Positions 46,453 through 56,113 of a DNA stretch of 64,000 nt are shown here, in pieces. The first letter of the stretch is position 1, and the number at the start of each line of letters is the position of its first letter. This DNA comes from Maribacter orientalis (lineage in GTDB: Bacteria > Bacteroidota > Bacteroidia > Flavobacteriales > Flavobacteriaceae), in NCBI RefSeq assembly GCF_900109345.1, contig NZ_FNZN01000001.1:565883-629882 (forward strand), in the 5' to 3' direction. A program made the translations under genes and the position numbers. Under the pieces are notes generated by a model. It saw only the letters and a program-made list of their open reading frames with translations. It was not told where the DNA came from and did no database searches.

Positions 46453-47343
46453 ATGAAAGAATTACAGGGTGCAGGAGTTGCGTTAATTACGCCTTTTAAA
46501 GAAGATGGTTCGGTAGATGTTCTTGCCCTTAAAAAGGTGGTGGCCTACAATATCGAAGGTGGTATCGATTATTTAGTAGTGCTAGGTACAACTGCGGAAT
46601 CTGTAACGCTTACAAAAGCCGAAAAGCTATTGGTCATGCGTACTGTTGAGGAAGCCAATGCAGGTATTCTACCTCTGGTCATTGGCGTAGGCGGTAATAA
46701 TACTACGGGTCTTGTAGAGGAATTGCAAACCTTAGATTTATCTGCATATACTGCAATTTTATCGGTTTCTCCATATTATAACAGACCTACACAAGAAGGA
46801 ATTTTTCAGCATTTTAAAGCACTTTCAGAAGTATCTCCATTACCTATTATTGTATATAACGTGCCAGGCCGAACAGGAAGTAATATGCTGCCAGAAACTG
46901 TAGTACGTTTGGCAAAGAACTTCGAGAATATTGTTGCGGTTAAGGAAGCTTGTGGAGATATGTCACAAGTTTTAGAACTAATCTCTAAAAGACCAGAGGG
47001 CTTTTTAGTACTTTCAGGTGACGATATAACGGCTTTACCTACCATAGTTGCTGGTGGTGACGGCGTAATTTCTGTTATCGGTCAAGGTTTACCCGTAGAA
47101 TTCTCTAAAATGGTTCATGACGGTTTAAATGGAAATACCGATGAGGCCTATAAGTATCATTATAAGATGCAAGAAGGTATGAAGCTTATTTTCGAGGAAG
47201 GTAACCCAGCTGGTATCAAAGTAATTTTTGAATACCTAGGTATAGCCAAGCCTTTTGTTCGACTACCATTAATAGCAGCAACCGATTCATTGAAACATAG
47301 AATTGTTTCATTTATGGAATCGGTGATTCGTATACCTGCATAA
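46453..47343 (+). CDS. dapA: 4-hydroxy-tetrahydrodipicolinate synthase
   Basis: 296 residues. DapA condenses pyruvate with aspartate semialdehyde in lysine and meso-diaminopimelate synthesis. The Schiff-base lysine is Lys164 in VAVKEACGD, with Tyr135 in YNVPGRTG and the TT pair at 46-47 (GTTAES). Complete TIM barrel of normal length. It follows the DUF6913 gene directly. Confidence 0.96.
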   Translation: MKELQGAGVALITPFKEDGSVDVLALKKVVAYNIEGGIDYLVVLGTTAESVTLTKAEKLLVMRTVEEANAGILPLVIGVGGNNTTGLVEELQTLDLSAYTAILSVSPYYNRPTQEGIFQHFKALSEVSPLPIIVYNVPGRTGSNMLPETVVRLAKNFENIVAVKEACGDMSQVLELISKRPEGFLVLSGDDITALPTIVAGGDGVISVIGQGLPVEFSKMVHDGLNGNTDEAYKYHYKMQEGMKLIFEEGNPAGIKVIFEYLGIAKPFVRLPLIAATDSLKHRIVSFMESVIRIPA

Positions 47344-47437
47344 ATTTCGTTAAAACTTCCCCAAAAGGTAGTTTTGTGCCGCATAAAGCCTGTATTTTTA
47401 TTGGTTTAAAATGTTTTTTAAATCCATTGATAATCAC

Positions 47438-47445
47438 TAATTTTG
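47438..47445 (+). promoter_or_regulatory. Putative -7 element of the bamD operon
   Basis: TAATTTTG matches TAnnTTTG. It lies only 4 bp before an ATG at 47450 but 16 bp before ATG 47462, which supports the latter as the true start. Confidence 0.5.
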
Positions 47446-47461
47446 CAAAATGTTTTTTAAA

Positions 47462-48289
47462 ATGAGGCGAATATTCCCGATTCTATTGATTGCCATTGCT
47501 TTACAATCGTGTAGCGAGTACCAAAAGGCGCTTAAGAACGATGATGTAAAGGTTAAATATGATTTGGCTGAAAAATACTATGAAGAAGGAGATTTCAAAA
47601 GGGCCAATCGTTTGTATGAGCAGATAGCGCCAAAATATGTTGGTAAGCCACAAGGTGAGCGTGTAATGTTCTTTTTATCCAATAGTTATTTTAAGCGTGG
47701 CGATTTTAATATGGCCGGCTATCAATTTGAACGTTTCATTAAATCGTATCCTAAAAGTGATAAGGTTATTGAAGCATCATTCTTAGGTGCTAAAAGCTAT
47801 TATGAGTTGTCGCCTGAATATTCCTTAGATCAAACTGAAACAGATAAGGCTTTATTGAAGTTGCAAAACTTCATTAATACATATTCTGAATCTGAATATT
47901 TTGCAGAAGCAAATGCAATGGCACAAGAGCTAACTGTTAAGAAAGAAGAGAAAGCTTTTCAAATATTGAAACAATATAATAAGTTAGGTGAGTTTAACTA
48001 TGATATGCTCAAATCTGCCGTAGCAGCAAGTGATAACTTTGTTTCAGATAATCCTGGTTCTATATTTAGGGAAGACGCAATGTTCGTTAAATTGGAAGCT
48101 TTGACGCATATGGCAATGAACAGTTTTGAGAATTTAAAAGAAGAGCGTTTAAAATCTGCAAAAGCTGCCTACACTTCACTTAAGAAACAATTTCCAGAAT
48201 CAAAATTCGATAAAGAAGCTAATAGTCTTCTCGAGAAAATAAATAAAGAATTACAACGTTTGCAACCACAGACCGTTGAATCAAAATAA
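47462..48289 (+). CDS. bamD: Outer-membrane protein assembly factor BamD
   Basis: 275 residues from ATG 47462; an in-frame ATG at 47450 sits on the promoter box. Lipoprotein signal (IFPILLIAIALQSCSEY) with the lipidated Cys near residue 16, then tetratricopeptide repeats (KYDLAEKYYEEGDFKRANRLYEQI, RVMFFLSNSYFKRGDFNMAGYQFERF and so on). BamD is the essential lipoprotein of the BAM complex that inserts barrel proteins into the outer membrane. First gene of a run with rpoZ, coaBC and a DUF4835 gene. Confidence 0.92.
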   Translation: MRRIFPILLIAIALQSCSEYQKALKNDDVKVKYDLAEKYYEEGDFKRANRLYEQIAPKYVGKPQGERVMFFLSNSYFKRGDFNMAGYQFERFIKSYPKSDKVIEASFLGAKSYYELSPEYSLDQTETDKALLKLQNFINTYSESEYFAEANAMAQELTVKKEEKAFQILKQYNKLGEFNYDMLKSAVAASDNFVSDNPGSIFREDAMFVKLEALTHMAMNSFENLKEERLKSAKAAYTSLKKQFPESKFDKEANSLLEKINKELQRLQPQTVESK

Positions 48290-48300
48290 ATAATTTAATT

Positions 48301-48633
48301 ATGAATATGAACGATTTAAAAAACTCAAAAGCAGCGGTATCTACTGTTACTATTAACCGTAACGAGTTCGATAAGCCAACTGAAAATATTTACGAGGCTA
48401 TTTCAATTACTGCAAAACGTGCTGTTCAGATTAATTCTGAAATTAAAAAAGAACTTTTGGAGAAATTAGAAGAATTTGCTACTTATAGTGATAGTTTAGA
48501 GGAGGTTTTCGAAAATAAAGAGCAGATTGAAGTTTCTAAATTTTATGAAAAACTACCTAAGCCTCATGCTATGGCAGTAGAGGAGTGGTTGATGGATAAA
48601 ATCTATCATAGAAATACTGAAAAAGACGCTTAA
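48301..48633 (+). CDS. rpoZ: DNA-directed RNA polymerase omega subunit (Bacteroidota type)
   Basis: 110 residues, longer than proteobacterial omega and of the RpoZ/Rpb6-like form used in Bacteroidota. TENIYEAISITAKRAVQINSEI is the recognisable segment, with the usual acidic middle and a C-terminal AVEEWLMDKIYHRN. It stabilises the beta' subunit. Position between bamD and coaBC, 11 and 5 bp from them, is a common arrangement in this phylum. Confidence 0.88.
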   Translation: MNMNDLKNSKAAVSTVTINRNEFDKPTENIYEAISITAKRAVQINSEIKKELLEKLEEFATYSDSLEEVFENKEQIEVSKFYEKLPKPHAMAVEEWLMDKIYHRNTEKDA

Positions 48634-48638
48634 GAAAC

Positions 48639-49844
48639 ATGTTAAACGGCAAAAACATCCTTTTAGGAATTACCGGAGGAATTGCTGCTTATAAAACAAC
48701 ATTCTTAGTTCGTTTATTTATAAAAGCTGGCGCTAACGTTAAGGTCATACTTACCGATAGCGCCAGCTCTTTTGTATCCCCTCTTACATTATCCACTTTG
48801 GCTAAAAACCCTGTGGTTATGGATTTTATTAAATCCGAAGCAAATACCATAGATTGGAACAATCATGTAGAATTAGGGATTTGGGCAGACCTAATGATAA
48901 TTGCGCCGGCAACCGCAAATACCATGGCTAAAATGGCTTCTGGTAGTTGCGATAATATATTATTGGCAACCTATTTATCGGCTAAATGTCCGGTATTTGT
49001 AGCCCCCGCTATGGATTTAGATATGTATAAGCACCCGAGTACAAAAAACTCAATGGATGCGCTCATATCATATGGTAATATGATTATACCTGCAACCAGT
49101 GGTGAGCTCGCGAGTGGCCTACATGGTGAAGGTAGAATGGCGGAACCAGAAGCTATCGTAGATTTTATTAAAAATCGACTTTCTCAAGGTTTGCCTTTGT
49201 CAGGAAAAAAAGTATTGATTACTGCAGGGCCTACCTATGAAGCTATAGATCCTGTGCGTTTTATAGGAAATCACTCTTCAGGTTTAATGGGTTTTGAGCT
49301 TGCTAAAACAGCAGCTAATTTAGGAGCCGAAGTTTATTTGGTAACGGGTCCGACACATTTGTCGATAACACATGATAATATTCATGTGATAAAAGTTGTT
49401 TCTGCAGAAGACATGCATCACAGTGCACTGATGTATTACGACAATTCAGATATCGTAATTTGTGCCGCAGCAGTAGCTGATTATAGACCTAAATCGGTAG
49501 CTGAACAGAAAATCAAAAAGTCTGACCAGAACTTCACAATAGAATTGGTCAAGAATAAAGATATTCTAAAAACGTTCGGTGATCACAAAAAAAATCAATA
49601 CTTGGTTGGTTTTGCCTTAGAGACCGAAAATGAAGTAGAGAATGCATTGGGTAAGCTTAAGCATAAGAATTTAGATGCTATAGTATTGAATTCAATGCGA
49701 GATAAAGGTGCTGGCTTTGGCGGTGCTACCAATAAAATTTCATTTATAGATACCAATTCTAGCATAACTACGTTTGAACTAAAGACCAAGGCAGACGTTG
49801 CTGTGGACATCTTTAATGAAATTATTAAAAGACGTTATGCGTAA
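48639..49844 (+). CDS. coaBC: Bifunctional phosphopantothenoylcysteine decarboxylase / phosphopantothenate-cysteine ligase
   Basis: 401 residues. CoaC half: flavin-binding GITGGIAAYKTTFLVRLF, catalytic His in NHVELGIWADLMIIAPATANT and the PAMDLDMYKHP substrate loop. CoaB half from about residue 188: KKVLITAGPTYEAIDPVRFIGNHSSGLMG, AAAVADYRPKSVAEQKIKK and a terminal GFGGATNKISF region. It makes 4'-phosphopantetheine for coenzyme A; coaE for the last CoA step is at 55.4 kb. Its end overlaps the DUF4835 gene by 8 bp. Confidence 0.96.
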   Translation: MLNGKNILLGITGGIAAYKTTFLVRLFIKAGANVKVILTDSASSFVSPLTLSTLAKNPVVMDFIKSEANTIDWNNHVELGIWADLMIIAPATANTMAKMASGSCDNILLATYLSAKCPVFVAPAMDLDMYKHPSTKNSMDALISYGNMIIPATSGELASGLHGEGRMAEPEAIVDFIKNRLSQGLPLSGKKVLITAGPTYEAIDPVRFIGNHSSGLMGFELAKTAANLGAEVYLVTGPTHLSITHDNIHVIKVVSAEDMHHSALMYYDNSDIVICAAAVADYRPKSVAEQKIKKSDQNFTIELVKNKDILKTFGDHKKNQYLVGFALETENEVENALGKLKHKNLDAIVLNSMRDKGAGFGGATNKISFIDTNSSITTFELKTKADVAVDIFNEIIKRRYA

Positions 49845-50730
49845 GATTCTTTTTCTACTAATGTTATGTTTAGTAAGTTTCACTGTTAAGGCACAGGAGT
49901 TAACCTGTACAGTTACGGTTAATTCTGATCAGTTATCGCAAGGTGACCTTCAGGTGTTTAAGACATTAGAGCGTTCGCTGAATGATTTTGTGAACAAGTC
50001 AAAATGGACTAATAGGGTTTACAAAGAGAATGAGCGTATAAATGCACAGATGTTCATTACGATTACCGAGTACGAATCGAACAGATTTAAAGGCACTGTT
50101 CAAATACAATCTTCAAGACCAGTATACAACACATCATATTCCACTCCTGTTTTTAATTACAAAGACAATCAGTTTAGTTTTCAATACATAGAATTTCAAC
50201 CATTAATATTCAACGAAAATCAATTCGAATCTAATTTGGTAAGTGTACTATCATACTACGCATATATTATATTAGGTCTTGATGCTGATACCTTTTCTTT
50301 AGAAGGCGGTACTGATTTTTATAGAAAGGCACAGAATATTGTGACCATGGCGCAAGGAAGTAATTTTGCTGGATGGAGCCAATCTGCAGACTCTAATAGA
50401 AGTAGGTTCGAATTGGTAGATAACCTGTTATCAAACACGTATAGGGAATATCGTATTGCAATGTATAATTACCATAGAAAGGGGTTAGACATCATGTCTG
50501 ATAATAATAGTACGGGAAAACAAGTAATTGCTGGGACGATGAATCTTTTTCAGACAATGATCAATAGAAGGCCTAATGCGTTTTTGATTTCTACGTTTTT
50601 TGATGCAAAATCTGAAGAGATACAAAATATTTTTTCTGACGGGCCAAAGGTAGATATTGTTAAGTTGAAGGAGACCTTGAATAAAATTGCTCCATTATAC
50701 GCTACTACTTGGAACGATATTAAATATTGA
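49837..50730 (+). CDS. DUF4835 family exported protein
   Basis: 297 residues from ATG 49837. A longer frame open from 49798 lies within coaBC and is rejected. Signal peptide (LFLLMLCLVSFTVKAQ) followed by ELTCTVTVNSDQL, LERSLNDFVNKSKWT, the QIQSSRPVYNTSYSTPVFNYKDN segment and ADTFSLEGGTDFY near residue 155. The family is conserved in Bacteroidota near coaBC and recN, of unknown, probably periplasmic function. It overlaps coaBC by 8 bp. Confidence 0.85.
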   Translation: MRKILFLLMLCLVSFTVKAQELTCTVTVNSDQLSQGDLQVFKTLERSLNDFVNKSKWTNRVYKENERINAQMFITITEYESNRFKGTVQIQSSRPVYNTSYSTPVFNYKDNQFSFQYIEFQPLIFNENQFESNLVSVLSYYAYIILGLDADTFSLEGGTDFYRKAQNIVTMAQGSNFAGWSQSADSNRSRFELVDNLLSNTYREYRIAMYNYHRKGLDIMSDNNSTGKQVIAGTMNLFQTMINRRPNAFLISTFFDAKSEEIQNIFSDGPKVDIVKLKETLNKIAPLYATTWNDIKY

Positions 50731-50756
50731 ACCTTTTTTAAAAACGGAATATAGAT

Positions 50757-50764
50757 TACCTTTG
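50757..50764 (+). promoter_or_regulatory. Putative -7 element of recN
   Basis: TACCTTTG matches TAnnTTTG, 20 nt before the recN GTG start. No convincing -33 TTG. Confidence 0.45.
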
Positions 50765-50784
50765 TTAATCTAAAATTCTGAAAC

Positions 50785-52452
50785 GTGCTTTCAACCCTTT
50801 CCATTACTAATTATGCATTAATTGATAGTCTTGAAGTAGACTTCGATAAAGGTTTTACCGTAATTACGGGTGAGACAGGTGCAGGTAAATCTATATTACT
50901 TGGTGGTTTGTCTCTTGTGCTTGGTAAACGTGCAGATTTATCTTCTTTACGCGTAAAGGATGAGAAATGTATTATTGAGGGAATTTTTAAAATTGATACT
51001 TACGGACTTCAGAATTTCTTTGAAGAGAACGATTTAGATTATGATGTTAATACGGTAATTAGGAGAGAGATTTTGCCTAGCGGTAAATCACGAGCTTTTA
51101 TAAATGATACTCCGGTAACTTTAGATGTGCTTACTAAACTTGGTGAAAATTTAATCGATATTCACTCTCAGCATCAGACCATGCAGCTTACTGAAAATGA
51201 CTTTCAATTGAAATTGGTCGATGCATTGGCAAACAATCAAAAACGATTAGCGGAATATAGAAAAGATTTAAAAACGTACCGGAAAGCAGAAAAAGAGCTT
51301 CAAAGTTTAATAGATGTGCAGAGTACTGCCAATAAAGAGCAAGATTATAACTCATTTTTATTGGAGGAGCTTGAAAAGGCACCGTTAAAAGTTGGGGTAA
51401 TTGAAGAGTTGGAAGAGGAGTACGAGCAATTAAACAATGTTGAGTTGATCATGGAGCAATTGTCAAAAGGAGACCAATTGTTTAATGACGAGCAAATTGG
51501 AGTTTTGTCTTTGACAACAGAAATGAGACAATCCTTATCGAAATTGGTCGATTTTGGGTCGAACTATAAAGAGTTGTATCAACGTGTACAATCAGTATTT
51601 ATAGAATTAGATGATATAAGCTCAGAATTACAACGGTTGCAAGAAGGTGTTGAAGCTGACCCTAAAATGCTTGAAGAGGTGAATGGGAAATTGCAGCTTC
51701 TTTATAACTTGTTGAAAAAGCATAATGTAAGTGAGATTTCAGAGTTGATTACAATAAAAAATGACCTTGCTGACAAAGTATTTGAGACGGCTCATTTAGA
51801 TGAAAAAATTTCATTGAAGACCCGAGAGTTGCTGGATATGGAATCTGTATTAGAGGGGCAATCTGTTGTATTGCGTAAAAAACGTAATGCTATAATACCA
51901 AAACTGAAATCGCAGTTAGAAGCAGATTTAGCGTTATTGGGAATGCCAAGTGCATCTTTTGAAATTGTTTTAAATGCAATCGATACCTTCACTACAACAG
52001 GAATGGATGAACTTTCATTTCTGTTTACAGCTAACAGAGGTGGTAGTTATGGAGAATTAAAAAAAGTAGCGTCCGGTGGTGAGTTGTCAAGAATAATGCT
52101 GGTAATTAAGGCGATACTTGCTAAGTATGAAAAATTGCCAACTATTATGTTCGATGAAATAGACACGGGTGTGTCGGGTGAAATATCTAACAGAATGGCT
52201 GATATCATGAAAGATATGAGTGCTGATTTACAAGTGTTTTCAATAACTCATTTACCGCAAGTTGCCTCAAAAGGTAGTAATCATTTTAAAGTGTTTAAAA
52301 CGGAAGGTGCTGAACGTACGATGACCAACATGAAAAAATTAACGACTGACGAAAGGGTAGTCGAATTAGCACATATGTTAGGTGGTAAAGACCTATCAGA
52401 CTCGGCATTGGCTCATGCAAGGCAATTATTGAGTCCGTCATTAAAAGTTTGA
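50785..52452 (+). CDS. recN: DNA repair protein RecN
   Basis: 555 residues, GTG start. RecN is an SMC-like ATPase for double-strand break repair. Walker A ITGETGAGKSILLGGLSLVLG near residue 30, long coiled-coil arms (about residues 150-360), the ABC signature SGGELSRIMLVIKAILAKY near 430 and Walker B PTIMFDEIDTGVSG near 455, ending in FSITHLPQVASKGSNH. Complete and of usual length. It follows the DUF4835 gene by 54 bp and has its own -7 box. Confidence 0.96.
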   Translation: MLSTLSITNYALIDSLEVDFDKGFTVITGETGAGKSILLGGLSLVLGKRADLSSLRVKDEKCIIEGIFKIDTYGLQNFFEENDLDYDVNTVIRREILPSGKSRAFINDTPVTLDVLTKLGENLIDIHSQHQTMQLTENDFQLKLVDALANNQKRLAEYRKDLKTYRKAEKELQSLIDVQSTANKEQDYNSFLLEELEKAPLKVGVIEELEEEYEQLNNVELIMEQLSKGDQLFNDEQIGVLSLTTEMRQSLSKLVDFGSNYKELYQRVQSVFIELDDISSELQRLQEGVEADPKMLEEVNGKLQLLYNLLKKHNVSEISELITIKNDLADKVFETAHLDEKISLKTRELLDMESVLEGQSVVLRKKRNAIIPKLKSQLEADLALLGMPSASFEIVLNAIDTFTTTGMDELSFLFTANRGGSYGELKKVASGGELSRIMLVIKAILAKYEKLPTIMFDEIDTGVSGEISNRMADIMKDMSADLQVFSITHLPQVASKGSNHFKVFKTEGAERTMTNMKKLTTDERVVELAHMLGGKDLSDSALAHARQLLSPSLKV

Positions 52453-52576
52453 TTTAGACACACTTATCCTGACAGTTGTAATTTTATGTATTAATGTCAT
52501 TTCGAATGCCCAAGACTTTATGTAGCTGAATAGGGTATTTACTGAGCACTTCAATTCGGTTTTAACATATTTTAGA

Positions 52577-52584
52577 TATCTTTG
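52577..52584 (+). promoter_or_regulatory. Putative -7 element of fabI
   Basis: TATCTTTG matches TAnnTTTG, 31 nt before the fabI ATG. Confidence 0.5.
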
Positions 52585-52615
52585 AATTATAACTTTAACT
52601 ATAGAATCAACTATC

Positions 52616-53422
52616 ATGGGATATAACTTATTAAAAGGAAAAAGGGGAATTATTTTTGGAGCATTAGATGAAAATTCTATTGCATGGAAAACGGCACAAA
52701 CTGTACACGATGAAGGCGGTACTTTTGTTTTGACGAACGCCCCAATTGCAATGAGAATGGGTCAGATTGATGAATTGGCTAAAAAAACAGGTTCTCAGAT
52801 TATTCCAGCAGATGCTACAAGTGTTGAAGATTTAGACAATTTAGTAGCTAAGGCCGTTGAGATTTTAGGAGGTAAGATTGACTTTGTATTGCATTCTATC
52901 GGTATGTCTGTAAATGTTCGAAAAGGGCGTGCTTACACCGACGAAAAATATGATTTCACTGCAAAGGGATGGGATGTTTCAGCCCTTTCTTTTCATAAAG
53001 TAATGCAATCATTATATAAGGCCGATGCCATGAACGAGTGGGGTAGTATTGTTGCGTTGACCTATATGGCGGCACAACGAACGTTCCCAGATTATAATGA
53101 TATGGCCGATAACAAGGCATATTTAGAATCTATTGCACGTAGTTTTGGATATTTCTTCGGAAAAGAGAAAAAAGTTAGAGTAAATACGATTTCACAATCT
53201 CCTACAGCAACTACAGCTGGTCAAGGTGTTAAAGGTTTTGGTGGTTTTATTAGTTATGCAGAAAAAATGTCTCCACTAGGTAATGCAACGGCCCAAGATT
53301 GTGCAGAATATACGGTGACATTGTTCTCAGATTACACTAAAAAGGTAACCATGCAGAATTTGTTTCATGATGGTGGTTTCTCTAACACAGGGGTTAGTCA
53401 AGAAGTTATAGAGAAATTTTAA
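52616..53422 (+). CDS. fabI: Enoyl-[acyl-carrier-protein] reductase
   Basis: 268 residues. FabI reduces the trans-2-enoyl-ACP in the last step of fatty acid elongation. The NAD-binding loop is GIIFGALDENSIAWKTA; the catalytic pair is Tyr160 and Lys167 (YX6K), with the second conserved Tyr150, spaced as in E. coli Tyr146/Tyr156/Lys163. The middle of the protein (KGWDVSALSFHKVM) differs from the proteobacterial sequence, as usual in Bacteroidota. It stands alone between recN and a glycosyltransferase gene. Confidence 0.95.
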   Translation: MGYNLLKGKRGIIFGALDENSIAWKTAQTVHDEGGTFVLTNAPIAMRMGQIDELAKKTGSQIIPADATSVEDLDNLVAKAVEILGGKIDFVLHSIGMSVNVRKGRAYTDEKYDFTAKGWDVSALSFHKVMQSLYKADAMNEWGSIVALTYMAAQRTFPDYNDMADNKAYLESIARSFGYFFGKEKKVRVNTISQSPTATTAGQGVKGFGGFISYAEKMSPLGNATAQDCAEYTVTLFSDYTKKVTMQNLFHDGGFSNTGVSQEVIEKF

Positions 53423-53476
53423 TCAGGTTTACAATTATCCAATTTTTTGGAGCCTATTCATAAAAGGAGAGTTATA

Positions 53477-54484
53477 ATGGACTTATCGTTTTCTTTTATT
53501 ATTCCCGTATACAATAGACCCAACGAAATTAAGGAGTTGTTGAACAGTCTACGGTTACAAACCTATGGCAAAACTTTTGAGGTGGTCATTGTAGAAGATG
53601 GTTCTACTATTTCTTCAGAGGATGTTATAGGTGAATATCTAGATTCAGTTTCCATATCCTATTACAAAAAACCGAATTCAGGCCCTGGAGATTCACGTAA
53701 TTATGGTATGGCTAGGGCTAAGGGTAATTATTTTATCGTACTAGACTCTGATTGTATTCTTCCTCCTGAATATTTAAAAGAAGTAGAGGAGAGTTTAAAA
53801 GAAGATTTTGTACACTGCTATGGTGGTCCAGACGCTGCACACGAATCTTTTACAGTCGTACAAAAAGCGATTAATTATTCCATGACTTCATTTTTGACGA
53901 CTGGTGGAATTCGTGGTGGTAAAAAAGCGGTAAATAAATTTCAACCCAGAAGTTTTAACATGGGTATTTCTAAAGAAGCCTTTGAGAATGTTGGCGGGTA
54001 TGGAAATATGCACCCAGGAGAAGACCCAGACCTCACCATACGCATCTGGAACAAAGGTTATAGAACCAAGTTGATTTCAACAGCCTTTGTGTTTCATAAA
54101 AGACGTATAGATTGGAATAAGTTTTACATACAAGTGAATAAGTTTGGTATGGTAAGACCCATTTTAAATTTATGGCATCCTGAAACTAAAAAAATAACCT
54201 ATTGGTTTCCTACGGTATTCTGTATAGGTCTATTGATTTCAATCTTATTGGCCATAATTGGTCTTAAAATTCCATTGTATTTCTATGCAACCTATATTTT
54301 AATTTTATTCATCGATGCCCTGAGTAAAACTAGAAGTTTAAAGGTTGCCTTTCTGTCATTAATGGCAACTGTGATACAATTTTTTGGATATGGATATGGA
54401 TTTTTAAAATCAACCCTGTATATTAATTTAAGTAATAAAAAACCAGAGGAGATTTTTCCTAAATTATTTTTTAGAGTAAATTGA
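53477..54484 (+). CDS. Family 2 glycosyltransferase, membrane-associated
   Basis: 335 residues from ATG 53477; a TTG opening the frame at 53447 is rejected because MDLSFSFIIPVYNRPNE is the usual N terminus. GT-A features: SFIIPVYNRP, VIVEDGS, RNYGMARAKGNYFIVLDSD (DxD metal site near residue 94), and GYGNMHPGEDPDLTIRIW (acidic ED loop). Two hydrophobic helices near the C terminus anchor it. It is probably involved in cell-envelope polysaccharide synthesis. The YbbR gene starts inside its stop codon (TGATG). Confidence 0.9.
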   Translation: MDLSFSFIIPVYNRPNEIKELLNSLRLQTYGKTFEVVIVEDGSTISSEDVIGEYLDSVSISYYKKPNSGPGDSRNYGMARAKGNYFIVLDSDCILPPEYLKEVEESLKEDFVHCYGGPDAAHESFTVVQKAINYSMTSFLTTGGIRGGKKAVNKFQPRSFNMGISKEAFENVGGYGNMHPGEDPDLTIRIWNKGYRTKLISTAFVFHKRRIDWNKFYIQVNKFGMVRPILNLWHPETKKITYWFPTVFCIGLLISILLAIIGLKIPLYFYATYILILFIDALSKTRSLKVAFLSLMATVIQFFGYGYGFLKSTLYINLSNKKPEEIFPKLFFRVN

Positions 54485-55449
54485 TGGTAAGACTAATAGA
54501 ATGGATAAGAACAGGATTAAAAAAAAGAAAGGTGAAAGTCTTTCTTATATTTCTATTGTGTGCTTCGCTCGCTTGGTTAATTAATAAGCTTTCGCAAACT
54601 TATACGAGTAATACTACTTTTAACGTAACTTATATAAATATACCTTCAGAATTTTTATTGGCGAATACTCCTAAGAATGAACTTCAGGTAAGATTGAAAG
54701 CAGTAGGGTTTCAATTTTTAGGATATCATTTAAAGCCAAAAGAGATTCAATTAGATGTGAGTAAAGTAATGCACAAAGATGATAGTTACTACTTGACGTC
54801 GGATCAGATTAGAATACAGTTAGAAGCCCAACTTAATAATTACAGCATGTTAACTGATTTTGATAGTGATATTATCTATTTTGATTTTACATCCTTGGAA
54901 ACTAAAAAAGTTCCTGTAAAGGCAATGTTAGAATTGACCTATGCTGCCAATCATATTTTAGAGGGAAAAATAGTAGTGCAGCCAGATTCTATTCAAATAT
55001 CAGGTCCTAAAAGTCAGATTGACACTATTAGCGTTATTGAAACAGAACTACTTAAAATTGATGATTTAGATAATTCATTTTCGAAAGATGTTGCTTTAAA
55101 GTTGCCTAAGCAACTGAATGGTACTACATATTCTAATGATTTTGTTCGTATTACAGGTAATGTGGTTAAATTCTCAGAGCTCGTTATTCAAGTGCCGGTA
55201 ACGGTAATTAATTTACCGCCAGATGTAAAAGTGCGAACCTTTCCTGAAATTGTAGAAGTACGTTGCCAAGGTACATTAGAACACTTAAAAGAACTAGAAG
55301 TTATTGATTTTGAAGTTGTTGCAGATTATACAAACGTCTCTTCAGAAACAGGTAATCGTTTATCGGTAAGATTAATAAAATACCCTAAGACTTTGAACAA
55401 TGCAATGATAGATACCAATGAGATTGAATTTATTTTAAGAAGGGAATGA
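54484..55449 (+). CDS. YbbR/CdaR-like domain protein
   Basis: 321 residues from ATG 54484, overlapping the glycosyltransferase stop. One N-terminal membrane helix (VKVFLIFLLCASLAWLINKL) and two or three YbbR-type repeats with PDSIQISGPKSQID and VIQVPVTVINLPPDVK. In Firmicutes CdaR regulates diadenylate cyclase, but no cyclase gene is adjacent, so that role is not assumed. It overlaps coaE by 4 bp; a YbbR-coaE pair is common in Bacteroidota. Confidence 0.85.
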   Translation: MVRLIEWIRTGLKKRKVKVFLIFLLCASLAWLINKLSQTYTSNTTFNVTYINIPSEFLLANTPKNELQVRLKAVGFQFLGYHLKPKEIQLDVSKVMHKDDSYYLTSDQIRIQLEAQLNNYSMLTDFDSDIIYFDFTSLETKKVPVKAMLELTYAANHILEGKIVVQPDSIQISGPKSQIDTISVIETELLKIDDLDNSFSKDVALKLPKQLNGTTYSNDFVRITGNVVKFSELVIQVPVTVINLPPDVKVRTFPEIVEVRCQGTLEHLKELEVIDFEVVADYTNVSSETGNRLSVRLIKYPKTLNNAMIDTNEIEFILRRE

Positions 55450-56030
55450 TTGTAGTAGGACTAACCGGAGGTATAGGAAGTGGTAAGTCTACCATAGCAG
55501 CCATGTTTCGTGAGCTTGGCGTGCCCGTTTATAATTCAGATGAAAGGGCTAAGCATTTAATGAATACCTCTAAAAAAATTCGGAAACAGCTTATTGAACT
55601 TTTTGGTAAAAAAGCTTATTTAGAAGGTAATTTAAATAGAACGTATATCGCAAAAAAGGTTTTTAATGATACTGATTTGTTAGAGCAACTTAATCAAATA
55701 GTGCATCCTGTGGTTCGAAAAGATTTTCTTAAATGGACAAAAAAGCAAAATGCCTCATACGTAATTCAAGAAACGGCACTGCTATTTGAAAATAATGCTC
55801 AAGAATTATATGATTCGGTAATTCTAATTACCGCACCAAAAGAATTAAGAATTGAGAGAGTTTTATCGCGTGACGAATCTACAAAGGAGCAGATTATCGC
55901 TAGAATGAATAATCAATTGGATGATCAAACTAAGTTAGAATTAGCCGATTTTGTAATAGAAAATATTGACCTAAAGACTACGGCATTAAAAGTTCTTGAA
56001 GTACATGAAGCTATTCTTAATGATTGTTAG
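55446..56030 (+). CDS. coaE: Dephospho-CoA kinase
   Basis: 194 residues. CoaE phosphorylates the 3' hydroxyl of dephospho-CoA, the last step of CoA synthesis. P-loop GLTGGIGSGKST at residues 5-16, YNSDERAKHL near 32, NQIVHPVVRKDFLKW near 87, and VIQETALLFENN near 105. ATGA overlap with the YbbR gene. The coaBC gene is about 6 kb upstream in the same direction. Confidence 0.96.
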   Translation: MIVVGLTGGIGSGKSTIAAMFRELGVPVYNSDERAKHLMNTSKKIRKQLIELFGKKAYLEGNLNRTYIAKKVFNDTDLLEQLNQIVHPVVRKDFLKWTKKQNASYVIQETALLFENNAQELYDSVILITAPKELRIERVLSRDESTKEQIIARMNNQLDDQTKLELADFVIENIDLKTTALKVLEVHEAILNDC

Positions 56031-56113
56031 TTTCTTAGCAATTTTAACATTTTTGTTAAGGTTAGGTTAAACGTACTATTGTCTACCTGTTAAATCTTTA
56101 ATTTTATCGACCA